From assembly GCF_003014595.1 (NCBI RefSeq), contig NZ_PYGK01000003.1:496001-560000 (forward strand): a stretch of 64,000 bases of DNA, written 5' to 3'. A program made the position numbers and the translations under genes. The stretch is from Chitinophaga ginsengisoli. Its GTDB lineage: Bacteria; Bacteroidota; Bacteroidia; Chitinophagales; Chitinophagaceae. The notes below the pieces were generated by a model. The model saw nothing but the letters and a program-made list of their open reading frames with translations. It was not told the origin of the DNA and did not search any database. Within the stretch, counting starts at the first letter, position 1; the number at the start of each line of letters is the position of its first letter. This document shows, piece after piece, positions 35,218-44,888 of the stretch.

Positions 35218-36477
35218 GTGTCATACCCTCACAAACATACGCCGGCTGTTGCCCCTGGTATCCGCACTGCTTCACAGGCATCTGCTAACAACATTGGCAC
35301 AACCGGCATTGCCAGGCCTGCGGTACAGCCAAAGATCAATCCTGCATTTGGGACGCCGGTTATACAGCCGCTAGCTCAGCGACAACTGCCCAATCATGTA
35401 GCGCAGCTCAAATTGAGGATTAAGGACCGGGATACAAAACGTTCAGACCTTAACCTTGTGCTGACCTATATCCAGGCTAAAAAAGACAGATCCGATTTTT
35501 ACGTCAGGCTTGGAATAAAAAAGCCCAAAGGAAACGCCCCGTATCTATACGCGGCATCTGTATACAGGAAATTACGTAGGGTACATCCTTCAGTACCGAA
35601 GATGCTCTCACAACTAAAAAAATGGGCAGCTGAAAAGGGTACCTATAAGTATAATTCCTGGGATGAAGCAGGCGCCGAAGCGTACCGGGTTGCGCATGAA
35701 GCCCAGAAAGCGTCGAAACTACATCCGCTCTCCCCTCTCGGCAGTCCGCTCACTGATGAACAGGATGAATATGTAACGCACCTGAACGGTCCCGGGCGGA
35801 TCGCTGAACATATGAAGACCAATGCCAAATGGAATGAGCTGAAGATACATGGTCAGATAGGCGAATATGGGCATCAGCAACTGCTGACGTCAACAGGCGT
35901 ACCGTACCGGGATGCTAATGACCTTTTAGGTTATAACATGGCCGGCCTGGATACAATCAGCAATACGCCCACTCCCTTTGGACAGTCAAAAATGCATTTG
36001 GGCACCACAGAGTCTCCCGAAGAAATGGTGCGCGTCTATACCGCACATATAAACAGAGCGCCTGAATATGCTAAGATCTTCCTTACCAAGCTATTTGCTG
36101 CCACCAATCCAGGTCAGGTAATGCGCGATAAGCTTATAGAGCTTAATAAGACCTGGAAGAATGATGATATTTCCAAGTTAAACAGCTATGGAAGAAAAAA
36201 GGAGTGGCGTGTCAAAAAAGGAGAAGAATCACCATTGGAACCAAACTTTGTTGACGGCGAAGTAGAGCAAACCGCTCCGGTGCAACTGATCGTAGATGGC
36301 ATGATCTTCCCCGTACCCAGTGATGTATATGACCTGATACCGACAAACTTGCTGGGCTGGTTTGAGAGATTACCTTATGACCTCAACTGGTACCGCAAAG
36401 TGAAATCACAAATGGAATATAGGTTTAACAAACCACCTAAATCAGAAGAAGATAAAGACCCCACTTACAAGGGGTAG
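35218..36477 (+). CDS. Unrecognised protein with effector-like N terminus
   Basis: A 419-residue protein with a GTG start and no signal peptide. The first 60 residues are low-complexity and rich in Ala, Pro, Val and Gln, with repeated VQPK/VIQPL/VAQLK phrases. Similar leaders occur in Bacteroidota on eCIS-associated or polymorphic toxin-like proteins (family knowledge, from memory). After a basic segment (RIKDRDTKRSDLN, RKLRRVHPSVPK) comes an alpha/beta region with HGQIGEYGHQQLLTSTG and FGQSKMHLGTTESPEEMV, and a charged C-terminal tail. No catalytic motif recognised and no immunity gene seen nearby. Function open. Confidence 0.6.
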   Translation: MSYPHKHTPAVAPGIRTASQASANNIGTTGIARPAVQPKINPAFGTPVIQPLAQRQLPNHVAQLKLRIKDRDTKRSDLNLVLTYIQAKKDRSDFYVRLGIKKPKGNAPYLYAASVYRKLRRVHPSVPKMLSQLKKWAAEKGTYKYNSWDEAGAEAYRVAHEAQKASKLHPLSPLGSPLTDEQDEYVTHLNGPGRIAEHMKTNAKWNELKIHGQIGEYGHQQLLTSTGVPYRDANDLLGYNMAGLDTISNTPTPFGQSKMHLGTTESPEEMVRVYTAHINRAPEYAKIFLTKLFAATNPGQVMRDKLIELNKTWKNDDISKLNSYGRKKEWRVKKGEESPLEPNFVDGEVEQTAPVQLIVDGMIFPVPSDVYDLIPTNLLGWFERLPYDLNWYRKVKSQMEYRFNKPPKSEEDKDPTYKG

Positions 36478-36813
36478 TTAATAACGATAATCATTGTCAC
36501 CACTGTCTATCACTATGCACACTATGCAAAAGCTCTCAGAAGGCATAAAGTATCAAGCACGTAACCAATAACAGCGACAGCATAAGTAGTACCGGTTTCA
36601 GATGGGAATGGCGGGCCTTCGGCTCTCCGGCCATACGACTGGTGCTGCTTAATAGCCCCCCCATTCGCTTGACAACGCCCAATAGCATTCCAGAGAGGCG
36701 CCGACCGCCATCCCATACTGAAACCGAAGCTACTTAGCGAGAAAAGAAAACCACTTAGCAATAAAAAAAAGAGAGCCTGTATCAACCAGGCTCTCTTTTT
36801 TATCTGACGTCTC
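36478..36813. other. Intergenic region between convergent genes
   Basis: 336 bases. It holds the bidirectional terminator near the right end. An 87-residue minus-strand ORF here starts inside the terminator stem and is not believed to be a gene. Confidence 0.5.
36765..36800. terminator. Bidirectional intrinsic terminator
   Basis: A 9-bp stem, GAGAGCCTG/CAGGCTCTC, with a 7-nt loop, an A-run on the left and a T-run on the right. It serves both the plus-strand effector-like gene and the minus-strand ThuA fusion gene. Confidence 0.85.
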
Positions 36814-39800
36814 TTACTTACTCATCAACTGGAACGAAGATATCCCCAGCCCCGTTTTCTCCGCCGGATCAGCCGCCTTAATCGTCACATGCAAAGTATG
36901 ACGCTTCGCATCCGCCACCGGTGCAAAAGAGACCAACGCAGCATTAGGCGCCATTCCTTTAGCACCCACGCCAATAGTCGCTTCTCCCAGTTTCGCACCA
37001 TCCGCTTTATCCAGGAATATTTCCACGATATATCCATGCTGTAATGGCTCCTGTGTGAAATAATTGATGTTGATACCATTGACTGCTGTCAGGTCAAGAT
37101 CCTTATAATCCGCCCATCCATTACCAGCAGGTATCAGCAGTTTCTTACCATCAAATTCAAATGTAGAAACACCATCTGATTTATCGAATGACGCTGCAGG
37201 TATCTTCGGACTTCTCAGTGTGATCGCATCCGTACCTGTAATCGGTTTGATACCAGGACCACCTTTATCTGTATAGCTGGCCATCAGGTAAAACACACCG
37301 TTATCTTTTTCCGGTTTACCTGCCGTAGCCTCCACCGTACCGCTTGCAGGTAATGATGGCGCAGCTTTGGTATTACCGCCTAATGACATCACATATTCTA
37401 CCAGCTGATGTGCCTCTGACTGTGTAAGGGTAGGATGCGCAGACATCGCTGTTTCGCCCCATACACCGCCACCACCTTTGATGATCTTGTCTGCCAAATA
37501 ATCAGGCGCTTTCGGATCATCTTTGTATTTCTCTGCTACCTGTTTGAAGCTTGGCCCGATGGACTTCTCATCTACCTTATGACAGGTCTTACAATCGCTG
37601 GCTTCTGCTATATTCTTACCGGCAATAGCACCCGTAATGATCTGGTGTCCCTGCTGCGGAATACCTGCCTTGTCATTACCCTCCATATAGTCAGCCCTGA
37701 TATACAGATTAGCAGCATCGATCTTGCCATTGGCAGTAGAACCATCTTCTTTATCATTCACATTCACACTGTAAGCAACCGGCTTCCCAGGGAAATAGAA
37801 CATCTGGTTACCGGTGATATTCACCTTCACCTCCGGTGTTTCATTACCCGCATACAGCTCTATGCCACTACTACGGGTGCTTGCACCATTACCATCCAGC
37901 ACTTCTACAGATACAGCATATTCACCCGGTGTAGTAAAGGTCACTTCTGTTTCAGGCTCTTTGGTCTCTTTTTTATTACCATTACCCAGGTACCACACAT
38001 ATGTCAGCTGATCGCCATCCGGATCAGAAGATCCTTTCGCACTCAGTTTCGCTTTAAATGGCAGACCTCCCGACAGCTTATCCGCATGGATCTCTGCTTT
38101 AGGTGCACGGTTACCACCGTTATAATCTATACGTGACAGTGCTGCATCTTTGTTCTTGCTGAACCATCCATTACCATATTCCAATAAATAAATGCGGCCA
38201 TCAGGTCCCATTTCCATATCGATGATGGCATTGAATTTTGTATGCGGCATGAAATCTTCCGTCTTGTACAGGTTGTAATCTTTATCAAAAGTCACCGCTT
38301 TGATCCAGCCACGTACCCAGTCGTAGATGAAGAACTTGTTGTTATAATAATCCGGAAGACGTGTTTCCTTCGGATAGAATTCGTTGTAGTACACAGGTCC
38401 CGCCATGGCGTTACGGCCACCGCTACCCATTGAAGGGAAGTCAGGCGATTTCGCATAAGGGTACCAGATAAATGCCGGCTGTGCAGGCGGCAGATTCTTG
38501 ATACCGGTATTGTTGCGGGAATTGTTCACAGGCTTCGCAGGATCAAAAGCAGGACCGCTCTTACCTGTTTCATAGTCATACAGATGATAGGCGTAGTTGT
38601 TACCTACAAACATCGGATAACCAAAGTTACCGGGCTTCTTCGCCTGGTTGATCTCGTCATAACCACGTGGACCACGGTTAGGATCGTCGTTGTTAGCATC
38701 CGGTCCTACTTCACCCCAGTATACATATCCGTTCTTACGGTCTACTGAAATACGGTAAGGGTTACGTGTACCCATTGCAAAGATCTCAGGACGTGTATTA
38801 GGTGTACCTGGTTTGAACAGGTTACCATCAGGAATACTGTAGGTACCATCTGCATTGATCTTTAAACGCAGGATCTTTCCACGCAGGTCGTTGGTATTGG
38901 CTGATGTACGGCGACCGTCATACTGCAGGTGTCCCGGACGGTCATCCAGCGGACCATAACCATTGTTCACATATTTCTGTCCAGGTTCGTCAAATGGTGT
39001 ACTGTTATCGCCTGTAGACAGGTATAACAGGCCTCCGGGGCCAAAGGTGATAGAACCACCTGTATGGCAGCAGATATTACGCTGAGAATATAACTGGAGG
39101 ATGATCTTTTCTGATGCCGTATCCAGTACATTGTTCTCAAACTTGAAACGGGATAAGCGATTTACAGAAGTATCCGCCGGAGAATAATAGATATAAACAT
39201 AATGGTTGTTCGCAAAATCAGGATCGGCGCTCAGACCAAGTACCCCTTCTTCTGCATTTACATTAGGCGTTTCTGTTTTATAATATACCCGCAGGAAACC
39301 CGCCTGTGTCAGCTGGTGGCTGGTCGGGTTATAGAACATGATCTCTCCCCTGCGCTGTGCCACCAGGATGCTGAGATCCGGCAGGATGGTCATTTCTGTA
39401 GGTTCAAAGAACTCACCTGTAATGAGGTTATTTTTAGTAAACCTGTTCTCTTCAGGTACACGCAATGTAGTAGCCTGTGCGTAATCCAGCATGGTATTTT
39501 TACCAATAGCGTATTTGATACCACCCAGGATGTGTGCGAGATATTGAGGTTCTGTATAAGATTCGTTGGTATGACCTAACTCTGTATAAAAAGCACGACC
39601 TCCGTCAAAATCATGGTACCAGCTGATAGGATGATCAGCACCGTTGGTACCGCCTTCGTAGCTCTTTTCATCTACGGTGATCAACACATGTGTGTTCTTG
39701 CTGATCTTCTTAAAATTGTACCATTCGTCAGTATGTTCCCATGTATCAGGTAACGTTGCTGTGGCCAGGAAAGATTTGTCCTTTACCGTCAGTTTGGCCT

Positions 39801-40230
39801 TATGTGTACCGGCAGGATGATTATCGAAATAAGCGCCTACCAGCTCACCATACCAGCCCCACTCATATTCAGTGTCAGTTGCAGCGTGGATACCCACGAA
39901 GCCACCGCCGGCCTGAATATATCTTTCAAAATCTGCTTCCTGGTAATTGTTCAGTACATCTCCAGTGGTATTCAGAAAAATGACTGCTGCATATTTCTGC
40001 AGGGAATCTTCATTAAAATTGGCGGCGTTCTCTGTAGTGTCTACTTCAAAACCATTTTCCTTTCCAAGTTTCTGGATAGCCTGTATCCCTGCAGGGATAG
40101 AAGCATGCCGGAAACCCGCAGTTTTGGTAAACACCAGTACTCTCGGATTACCGGGCCGGGTTTTCTTCTGGCAGCCGGACATTACTGTTCCCAGTAATAC
40201 CAGCAGCACCATTACGTACCTGATTTGCAT
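36814..40230 (-). CDS. ThuA / sugar dehydrogenase / PKD / cytochrome c / CBM fusion lipoprotein
   Basis: An 1138-residue lipoprotein (lipobox Cys20 in LLGTVMSGCQ). Domains in order: ThuA, a glutamine amidotransferase-like domain linked to trehalose and keto-sugar use, residues about 30-245 (FTKTAGFRHASIPAG, GIHAATDTEYEWGWY, YTELGHTNESY). Glucose/sorbosone dehydrogenase-type propeller, about 260-690 (ICCHTGGSITFGPGG, LYLSTGDNS, GEVGPDANND). PKD domain, about 700-790. Cytochrome c with CKTCH at 880-884 and a Met ligand in AMSAHP, about 870-960. C-terminal carbohydrate-binding-like beta domain, about 1005-1138. Inference: a periplasmic or surface enzyme oxidising a glycoside and passing electrons to the haem. 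Last gene of its cluster. Confidence 0.9.
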   Translation of the reverse strand: MQIRYVMVLLVLLGTVMSGCQKKTRPGNPRVLVFTKTAGFRHASIPAGIQAIQKLGKENGFEVDTTENAANFNEDSLQKYAAVIFLNTTGDVLNNYQEADFERYIQAGGGFVGIHAATDTEYEWGWYGELVGAYFDNHPAGTHKAKLTVKDKSFLATATLPDTWEHTDEWYNFKKISKNTHVLITVDEKSYEGGTNGADHPISWYHDFDGGRAFYTELGHTNESYTEPQYLAHILGGIKYAIGKNTMLDYAQATTLRVPEENRFTKNNLITGEFFEPTEMTILPDLSILVAQRRGEIMFYNPTSHQLTQAGFLRVYYKTETPNVNAEEGVLGLSADPDFANNHYVYIYYSPADTSVNRLSRFKFENNVLDTASEKIILQLYSQRNICCHTGGSITFGPGGLLYLSTGDNSTPFDEPGQKYVNNGYGPLDDRPGHLQYDGRRTSANTNDLRGKILRLKINADGTYSIPDGNLFKPGTPNTRPEIFAMGTRNPYRISVDRKNGYVYWGEVGPDANNDDPNRGPRGYDEINQAKKPGNFGYPMFVGNNYAYHLYDYETGKSGPAFDPAKPVNNSRNNTGIKNLPPAQPAFIWYPYAKSPDFPSMGSGGRNAMAGPVYYNEFYPKETRLPDYYNNKFFIYDWVRGWIKAVTFDKDYNLYKTEDFMPHTKFNAIIDMEMGPDGRIYLLEYGNGWFSKNKDAALSRIDYNGGNRAPKAEIHADKLSGGLPFKAKLSAKGSSDPDGDQLTYVWYLGNGNKKETKEPETEVTFTTPGEYAVSVEVLDGNGASTRSSGIELYAGNETPEVKVNITGNQMFYFPGKPVAYSVNVNDKEDGSTANGKIDAANLYIRADYMEGNDKAGIPQQGHQIITGAIAGKNIAEASDCKTCHKVDEKSIGPSFKQVAEKYKDDPKAPDYLADKIIKGGGGVWGETAMSAHPTLTQSEAHQLVEYVMSLGGNTKAAPSLPASGTVEATAGKPEKDNGVFYLMASYTDKGGPGIKPITGTDAITLRSPKIPAASFDKSDGVSTFEFDGKKLLIPAGNGWADYKDLDLTAVNGININYFTQEPLQHGYIVEIFLDKADGAKLGEATIGVGAKGMAPNAALVSFAPVADAKRHTLHVTIKAADPAEKTGLGISSFQLMSK

Positions 40231-40303
40231 GATATTTTTTATGTTGATTGATAATACGGGATACGGCTACAATGTATGCCGTATCCCGTAATAGGGATTA
40301 TCT

Positions 40304-41059
40304 TTATTTTCTTGCTTTAATATTCATCGCGTAGCGCAGGCCTCCTAACACATGCTGCAAGTATACCGGATCGGCATAGGATTCTTTCGTATGGCCTAAT
40401 TCCGTATAAAAAGCACGGCCTCCTTCAAAATCGTGGTACCAGCTCATTGGATGATTGTCACCATTCTTACCACCTTCATAAGAGCTTTCATCAATTTTGA
40501 TCAGTACATGTACATCCGGGTTGAGATCTTTAAAGTTATACCACTCATCCCAGCGTGACCATTTCTCCTGCAGGTGACGGGTTGCATCGTTGTTACGATC
40601 TACCACCAGCAAAGTAGCCTGTTGTTGTTTCGGATGACTGGTGAACCATGCTCCAGCCAGCTTATTATACCAGGGCCAGTCATATTCAGTATCGGTAGCT
40701 GCATGGATACCCATATATCCGCCGCCGTTATGAATATATTTCTCCATCGCTGCCTGTTGCTCATCGTTCAGCACATTGCCGGTGGTATTGAGGAACAATA
40801 CAGCGGCATAGCGCTTCAGCTCTTTGTCGTTGAACACGCTGGCATCTTCCGTTGTATCCACCGCAAAGCCATTCTCCTGTCCCAGTTTGATCATTGCCAG
40901 TTTGGCAACAGGGATACAGTCATGACGGAAACCAGCGGTCTTGGAAAATACCAGTAAGCGGGGCGTTTTTTTGAAGGATGCAGCATAGCTGTCTGTAGAG
41001 ATCACTAATGCCAGCAGAAGGGCTACAATAAAGCATGGTCCCATCCTGAAGGGGACCAT
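40304..41059 (-). CDS. ThuA domain protein, secreted
   Basis: About 251 residues from the chosen start, which gives a signal peptide (MVPFRMGPCFIVALLLALV, ending TDSYA). The frame is open to 41149, and 41044 is another possible Met. The rest is a single ThuA domain (LLVFSKTAGFRHDCIP, MGIHAATDTEYDWPWY, WYHDFEGGRAFYTELGHTKESY) very similar to the N-terminal ThuA domain of the next gene's 1138-residue product. ThuA of Sinorhizobium is linked to trehalose use through 3-keto-trehalose. Probably a keto-sugar-handling protein of the periplasm (inference). Confidence 0.85.
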   Translation of the reverse strand: MVPFRMGPCFIVALLLALVISTDSYAASFKKTPRLLVFSKTAGFRHDCIPVAKLAMIKLGQENGFAVDTTEDASVFNDKELKRYAAVLFLNTTGNVLNDEQQAAMEKYIHNGGGYMGIHAATDTEYDWPWYNKLAGAWFTSHPKQQQATLLVVDRNNDATRHLQEKWSRWDEWYNFKDLNPDVHVLIKIDESSYEGGKNGDNHPMSWYHDFEGGRAFYTELGHTKESYADPVYLQHVLGGLRYAMNIKARK

Positions 41060-41160
41060 GCTTATTTTACCCGCTTTGTTAGAAGCAAGGTTATAATGTT
41101 CTTCCGTATGGAACGAAAGGGTTGTTTTTCTTACGTGGGTCTTATTCATGATATGCGGTA

Positions 41161-41874
41161 TTACAATACGTGAATCTTGATGTTACGGTACCATACCTCA
41201 TTACCATGATCCTGCAGCGCGATATGCCCTTTTGCATATTCACCGAAGCCTTTCCAGTTTTTGAATTTACTGTTGGCCAGGAGTGTTTTCCACTCTTCGC
41301 TGCCCATGGTAGTTTCTACGGTTTTAACACCATTCAGCCAGAAGGTCAGTTTACCATCTTTCTTCAGGATCTTTACCTTGTTCCACTCACCTGTAGGTTT
41401 TACGGCATTCTTCTCAGACTTCTTCAGATCGTACAGATCGCCGGAATTATGTTTAGGGAATTTACCGTCAGGATGTTTAGCATCGTCTAACACCTGCATT
41501 TCAGGACCAGTCAGGTAAGTAGCTTGAAATTTCGGATCTTCGTGAACACCGAAAATGATACCGCTGTTACCTCCTTCGGAGATTTTCCACTCCAGGGTCA
41601 ACTCATAATTTTCGTACTCATCGTTGGTCACCAGGTCACCACCGGGAGCACCGTTCTTTTTAGCTTCCTGGTCCAGAGCCAGTGCACCGTCCTGCACTTT
41701 CCAGGCAGCACTTGCATCTTTCTGCAGATAAGTGTGCCAGCCTTCGGCATTCTTGCCGTTGAACAATAATTTCCAGCCCGCTTTCTTTTCTTTAGCGGTG
41801 AGGGTATTCAGCTCCTGTGCGGATGTAGATAAAGAGATCAGACTGAGTGCCAGAACGGGAATAATGTGCTTCAT
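41161..41874 (-). CDS. DUF1080 (3-keto-disaccharide hydrolase family) secreted protein
   Basis: A 237-residue protein with a signal peptide (MKHIIPVLALSLISLSTSAQ) and one DUF1080 domain (GWKLLFNGKNAEGWHTY, NYELTLEWKISEGGNSGIIFG, MQVLDDAKHPDGKFPKH, WNKVKILKKDGKLTFWLNG, IALQDHGNEVWYRNIKI). The family is linked to cleavage of 3-keto glycosides. It lies between a cytochrome c gene and a ThuA gene, which fits a periplasmic oxidation-cleavage path (inference). Confidence 0.9.
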   Translation of the reverse strand: MKHIIPVLALSLISLSTSAQELNTLTAKEKKAGWKLLFNGKNAEGWHTYLQKDASAAWKVQDGALALDQEAKKNGAPGGDLVTNDEYENYELTLEWKISEGGNSGIIFGVHEDPKFQATYLTGPEMQVLDDAKHPDGKFPKHNSGDLYDLKKSEKNAVKPTGEWNKVKILKKDGKLTFWLNGVKTVETTMGSEEWKTLLANSKFKNWKGFGEYAKGHIALQDHGNEVWYRNIKIHVL

Positions 41875-41891
41875 TGCAAATTGAGTTTTTT

Positions 41892-41950
41892 TATAGCCGA
41901 TAGTTGCAATACTGACCCACCGAAGGCGGGACAGGCAACTACCGGCTATA
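41892..41950 (-). repeat. Hairpin between cytochrome c and DUF1080 genes
   Basis: Arms TATAGCCGATAGTTGC and GCAACTACCGGCTATA pair over 16 bp with one mismatch. The loop itself holds a CCACC/GGCGGG-like inverted repeat. It lies just before the DUF1080 start and lacks a T-run on the minus strand. It may modulate expression within the operon or be a small repeat element. Confidence 0.5.
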
Positions 41951-42000
41951 TATGATAGTTAATTTTAGAAAGCTGAGAGACCAATATAAAATGCTGTCTG

Positions 42001-42414
42001 CTATTTCAGCGACAGTACATATTTCACCATTTCCTTAGCATCTTCTTTGGACAGGTCAGCATGAGGCGTCATCGCAACTTCACCCCAGTGACCGCTACCA
42101 CCGCTGATTACTTTGTTAGCCAGCATTTCGATGTTGGCATCTGTAGCTTCATATTTCTGTGCTACGTCTTTGTAAGCAGGGCCTACCAGCTTCACATCTA
42201 CTTTATGGCAGGTTTTGCAATCCTTCTGCTCTATCAGAGCAGCTCCTTTAGAGGCTGCAGCTTCAGCAGCACCTGGAGTTACCATAGAGTTATCCGCAGG
42301 CGTTTCGCTTGCAGCTTCTTCTTTCTTTTCAGTTTTGTTTTCGCTGCTGCCGCCACCGCAGGAGGCCAGCACTACAGCACATAATACAACCGGCGCCAAA
42401 AAACGCATTCTCAT
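42001..42414 (-). CDS. Cytochrome c lipoprotein
   Basis: A 137-residue class I cytochrome c. Lipobox Cys19 in VVLASCGGG, then a charged linker of about 40 residues, then the haem motif CKTCH (Cys66, Cys69, His70) and the Met ligand Met115 in VAMTPH. The domain is closely similar to the cytochrome domain in the 1138-residue fusion protein (shared phrases DCKTCHKVD, LANKVI/LADKII, GGSGHWGE/GGGGVWGE, AHQLVEYVMSLG versus KEMVKYVLSLK). It is probably the electron acceptor for an oxidoreductase of this cluster. Confidence 0.92.
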   Translation of the reverse strand: MRMRFLAPVVLCAVVLASCGGGSSENKTEKKEEAASETPADNSMVTPGAAEAAASKGAALIEQKDCKTCHKVDVKLVGPAYKDVAQKYEATDANIEMLANKVISGGSGHWGEVAMTPHADLSKEDAKEMVKYVLSLK

Positions 42415-42652
42415 TTTACAATCGTTTATAAGTTCCTAAATACAAATTTGACTTCTATAAAAAAGCATACATAAACTACTTCAATAAGTATGCTCAATTA
42501 CTCTGTGATATTATTCCCAGCTAATGCAGCACCTTTTTACGAACGACCGGAAGGTAATATACTCATCATTATACAAGGGTGTATACATTATGTGATGAGC
42601 AGTCCCATGATTCCCCATTCATGATCCGTTATCTGCAGCTGACCGTTTTACC

Positions 42653-43705
42653 TTACAGCCCTAATACTTTCCTGTTGAGGGCTTCATCAGCTCCCCCACC
42701 TGCAAAGTCATCAAATGCTTTTTCGGTAACACGGATAATGTGGTTCTGGATGAACGGCGCACCTTCTTTTGCACCATCTTCCGGATGTTTGATACAGCAT
42801 TCCCATTCCATCACCGCCCAGCCACTGTAATCGTATTGGGTCAGCTTACTGAAAACACCTTTAAAGTCTACCTGACCATCTCCCAGTGAACGAAAACGTC
42901 CCGGACGGTCAATCCATCCCTGGTAACCGCCATATACGCCGGAACGGCCGGTAGGATTGAATTCTGCATCCTTTACATGGAACATTTTTATCTTCTCGTG
43001 ATAGATATCAATATATTCCAGGTAATCCAGGCATTGCAGCACAAAATGGCTTGGATCATACAACAGGCAGGCGCGGTTGTGATTGCCGGTAGCCTCAAGG
43101 AAACGCTCGTAAGAAACACCATCGTGCAGGTCTTCACCCGGATGGATCTCATAACAGAGGTCTACCCCATTGGCGTCAAACTCATTCAGGATGGGCAACC
43201 AGCGGTTGGCCAGTTCCTTAAAGCCTGTTTCCACCAGTCCTGCAGGACGTTGTGGCCATGGATATACTGTGTGCCAGAGCAATGCACCGCTGAAAGTAGC
43301 ATGCGCGTTCAGGCCCAGGTTACGGCTTGCCTTTGCCGCATATTTCAGCTGATTTACTGCCCATTCTGTACGGGCAGCAGCGTTGCCCCTTTTATCTGCA
43401 GGCGCAAAACCATCAAACAGTTCATTGTAAGCAGGATGTACTGCCACCAACTGTCCCTGCAAGTGCGTGGACAACTCGGTGATCTCCAAACCAGCCGCAT
43501 TTACGATCCCTTTGATCTCGTCTGCATAGGTCTTGCTTTCAGCAGCCTTTTGCAGGTCTATCATACGGACATCCCAGGTAGGGATCTGTACGCCTTTAAA
43601 TCCTAATCCTGCCGCCCATTTACAGATACTCTCCAGGCTATTGAAAGGCGCAGTGTCTCCGAGGAACTGCGCCAGGAAAATTCCAGGTCCTTTTATTGTT
43701 TTCAT
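42653..43705 (-). CDS. Sugar phosphate isomerase/epimerase family protein
   Basis: A 350-residue AP-endonuclease-2-type TIM barrel of the sugar isomerase/epimerase family. Metal-ligand segments are visible in DLCYEIHPGEDLHDG, CLLYDPSHFVLQ, MFHVKDAEF and the C-terminal GWAVMEWECCI. No signal peptide, so cytoplasmic. Only 13 bp after the Gfo/Idh/MocA gene, so co-transcribed. It probably isomerises a keto-sugar taken up after periplasmic attack (inference). Confidence 0.9.
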   Translation of the reverse strand: MKTIKGPGIFLAQFLGDTAPFNSLESICKWAAGLGFKGVQIPTWDVRMIDLQKAAESKTYADEIKGIVNAAGLEITELSTHLQGQLVAVHPAYNELFDGFAPADKRGNAAARTEWAVNQLKYAAKASRNLGLNAHATFSGALLWHTVYPWPQRPAGLVETGFKELANRWLPILNEFDANGVDLCYEIHPGEDLHDGVSYERFLEATGNHNRACLLYDPSHFVLQCLDYLEYIDIYHEKIKMFHVKDAEFNPTGRSGVYGGYQGWIDRPGRFRSLGDGQVDFKGVFSKLTQYDYSGWAVMEWECCIKHPEDGAKEGAPFIQNHIIRVTEKAFDDFAGGGADEALNRKVLGL

Positions 43706-43718
43706 ACGTGCCTTTTAA

Positions 43719-44888
43719 TTAGATGTCAAAGGTTGTCCATTTCTCAGTGCTCTGACTGGAACGAACTACATTGTCAATGAACGCCATACCACGGATACCA
43801 TCGTCTACACCAGGGAAATCGAGTGATTCCGCAGCTGGTGTCTTTCCGTCCAGTTTCGCCTGTAAGGTCTGCGCGAAGTTGCGATACAGGTTACCGAATG
43901 CTTCCAGGTATCCCTCAGGATGTCCGCCCGGCGTACGGGTGTTATGAATAGCATAGCTGCTCTGGTAAGCACCATAGTTGCCACCTGCGCGATATATTTC
44001 AGCCGGTTTATCCAGCCATTTTACCAGCAGGGTGTTAGGCTCCTGTTGTGCCCATTCCAGACCACCTTTCTCACCATATATTCTGATCTTCAGTGCATTT
44101 TCTTCACCTGCAGCAACCTGCGATGCCATCAGCACACCTGCAGCACCATTGTCAAAACGGAGCAATACAGCTCCATCATCATCCAGACCACGGCCTTCTA
44201 CCATAATGTGCAGGTCAGCGCACAGCTTTTCAATCTTTAAGCCGCTGATATATTCCGCCAGGTTAGCAGCATGGGTACCGATATCACCGAAACATCCGCT
44301 TTTACCGGAACGTTTAGGGTCAGTTCTCCAGGCAGCGCCGGCACTATCTTTTTCTGTTGGTCTGCTCAGCCATCCCTGTGGATATTCCACCCATACCTTA
44401 CGGACCTTGCCAATAACACCTTCAGCCACCATGCGGCGGGCCTGTTTTACCAGGGGATAACCGGTGTAGGTATGTGTCAACAACAGGGTCAGACCAGTCT
44501 GTTCTACCTTCGCCTTTAATTGCTTGGCTTCATCGAGATTAAAGGTGATCGGTTTTTCGATCACTACGTTAAAGCCTTTGTCCAGCGCCATCATCGCAGG
44601 CTCGAAGTGTGCAAAGTTGGGCGTCACGATGGTGATAAAGTCCAGCTTTTCATCTTCCGGTAATGCAGCCTCTTTTTCCAGCATGGTCTTGTAATCAGTG
44701 TACGTGCGGGCAGGGTCCAGGAATAACATCTTTCCAGATTCCAGGGCTGTTTCAGGATTTACACTCAGCGCGCCAGCTTTCAATTCGATCAGTCCATCCA
44801 TATTGGCAGCAATACGATGGATTGCTCCGATGAAGGCATCCTTACCGCCTCCGATCATTCCCATTCTTAACTTACGGTTCATTGGCAA
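43719..44888 (-). CDS. Gfo/Idh/MocA family NAD(P)-dependent oxidoreductase
   Basis: A 389-residue dehydrogenase. N-terminal Rossmann fold (LRMGMIGGGKDAFIGAIHR) and the signature EKP in FNVVIEKPITFNL. C-terminal alpha/beta substrate domain with GDIGTHAANLAEYISG, where the catalytic His lies. No signal peptide. First gene of the minus-strand cluster running to 36.8 kb. Family members oxidise or reduce sugars at C1-C3, including 3-keto-sugar formation or reduction. The third codon is another possible Met start. Confidence 0.92.
   Translation of the reverse strand: MPMNRKLRMGMIGGGKDAFIGAIHRIAANMDGLIELKAGALSVNPETALESGKMLFLDPARTYTDYKTMLEKEAALPEDEKLDFITIVTPNFAHFEPAMMALDKGFNVVIEKPITFNLDEAKQLKAKVEQTGLTLLLTHTYTGYPLVKQARRMVAEGVIGKVRKVWVEYPQGWLSRPTEKDSAGAAWRTDPKRSGKSGCFGDIGTHAANLAEYISGLKIEKLCADLHIMVEGRGLDDDGAVLLRFDNGAAGVLMASQVAAGEENALKIRIYGEKGGLEWAQQEPNTLLVKWLDKPAEIYRAGGNYGAYQSSYAIHNTRTPGGHPEGYLEAFGNLYRNFAQTLQAKLDGKTPAAESLDFPGVDDGIRGMAFIDNVVRSSQSTEKWTTFDI

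Noticed and set aside
36522..36785. 87-residue minus-strand ORF with hydrophobic ends
   Set aside because: It begins inside the stem of a bidirectional terminator, has no recognisable domain and lies between convergent genes.
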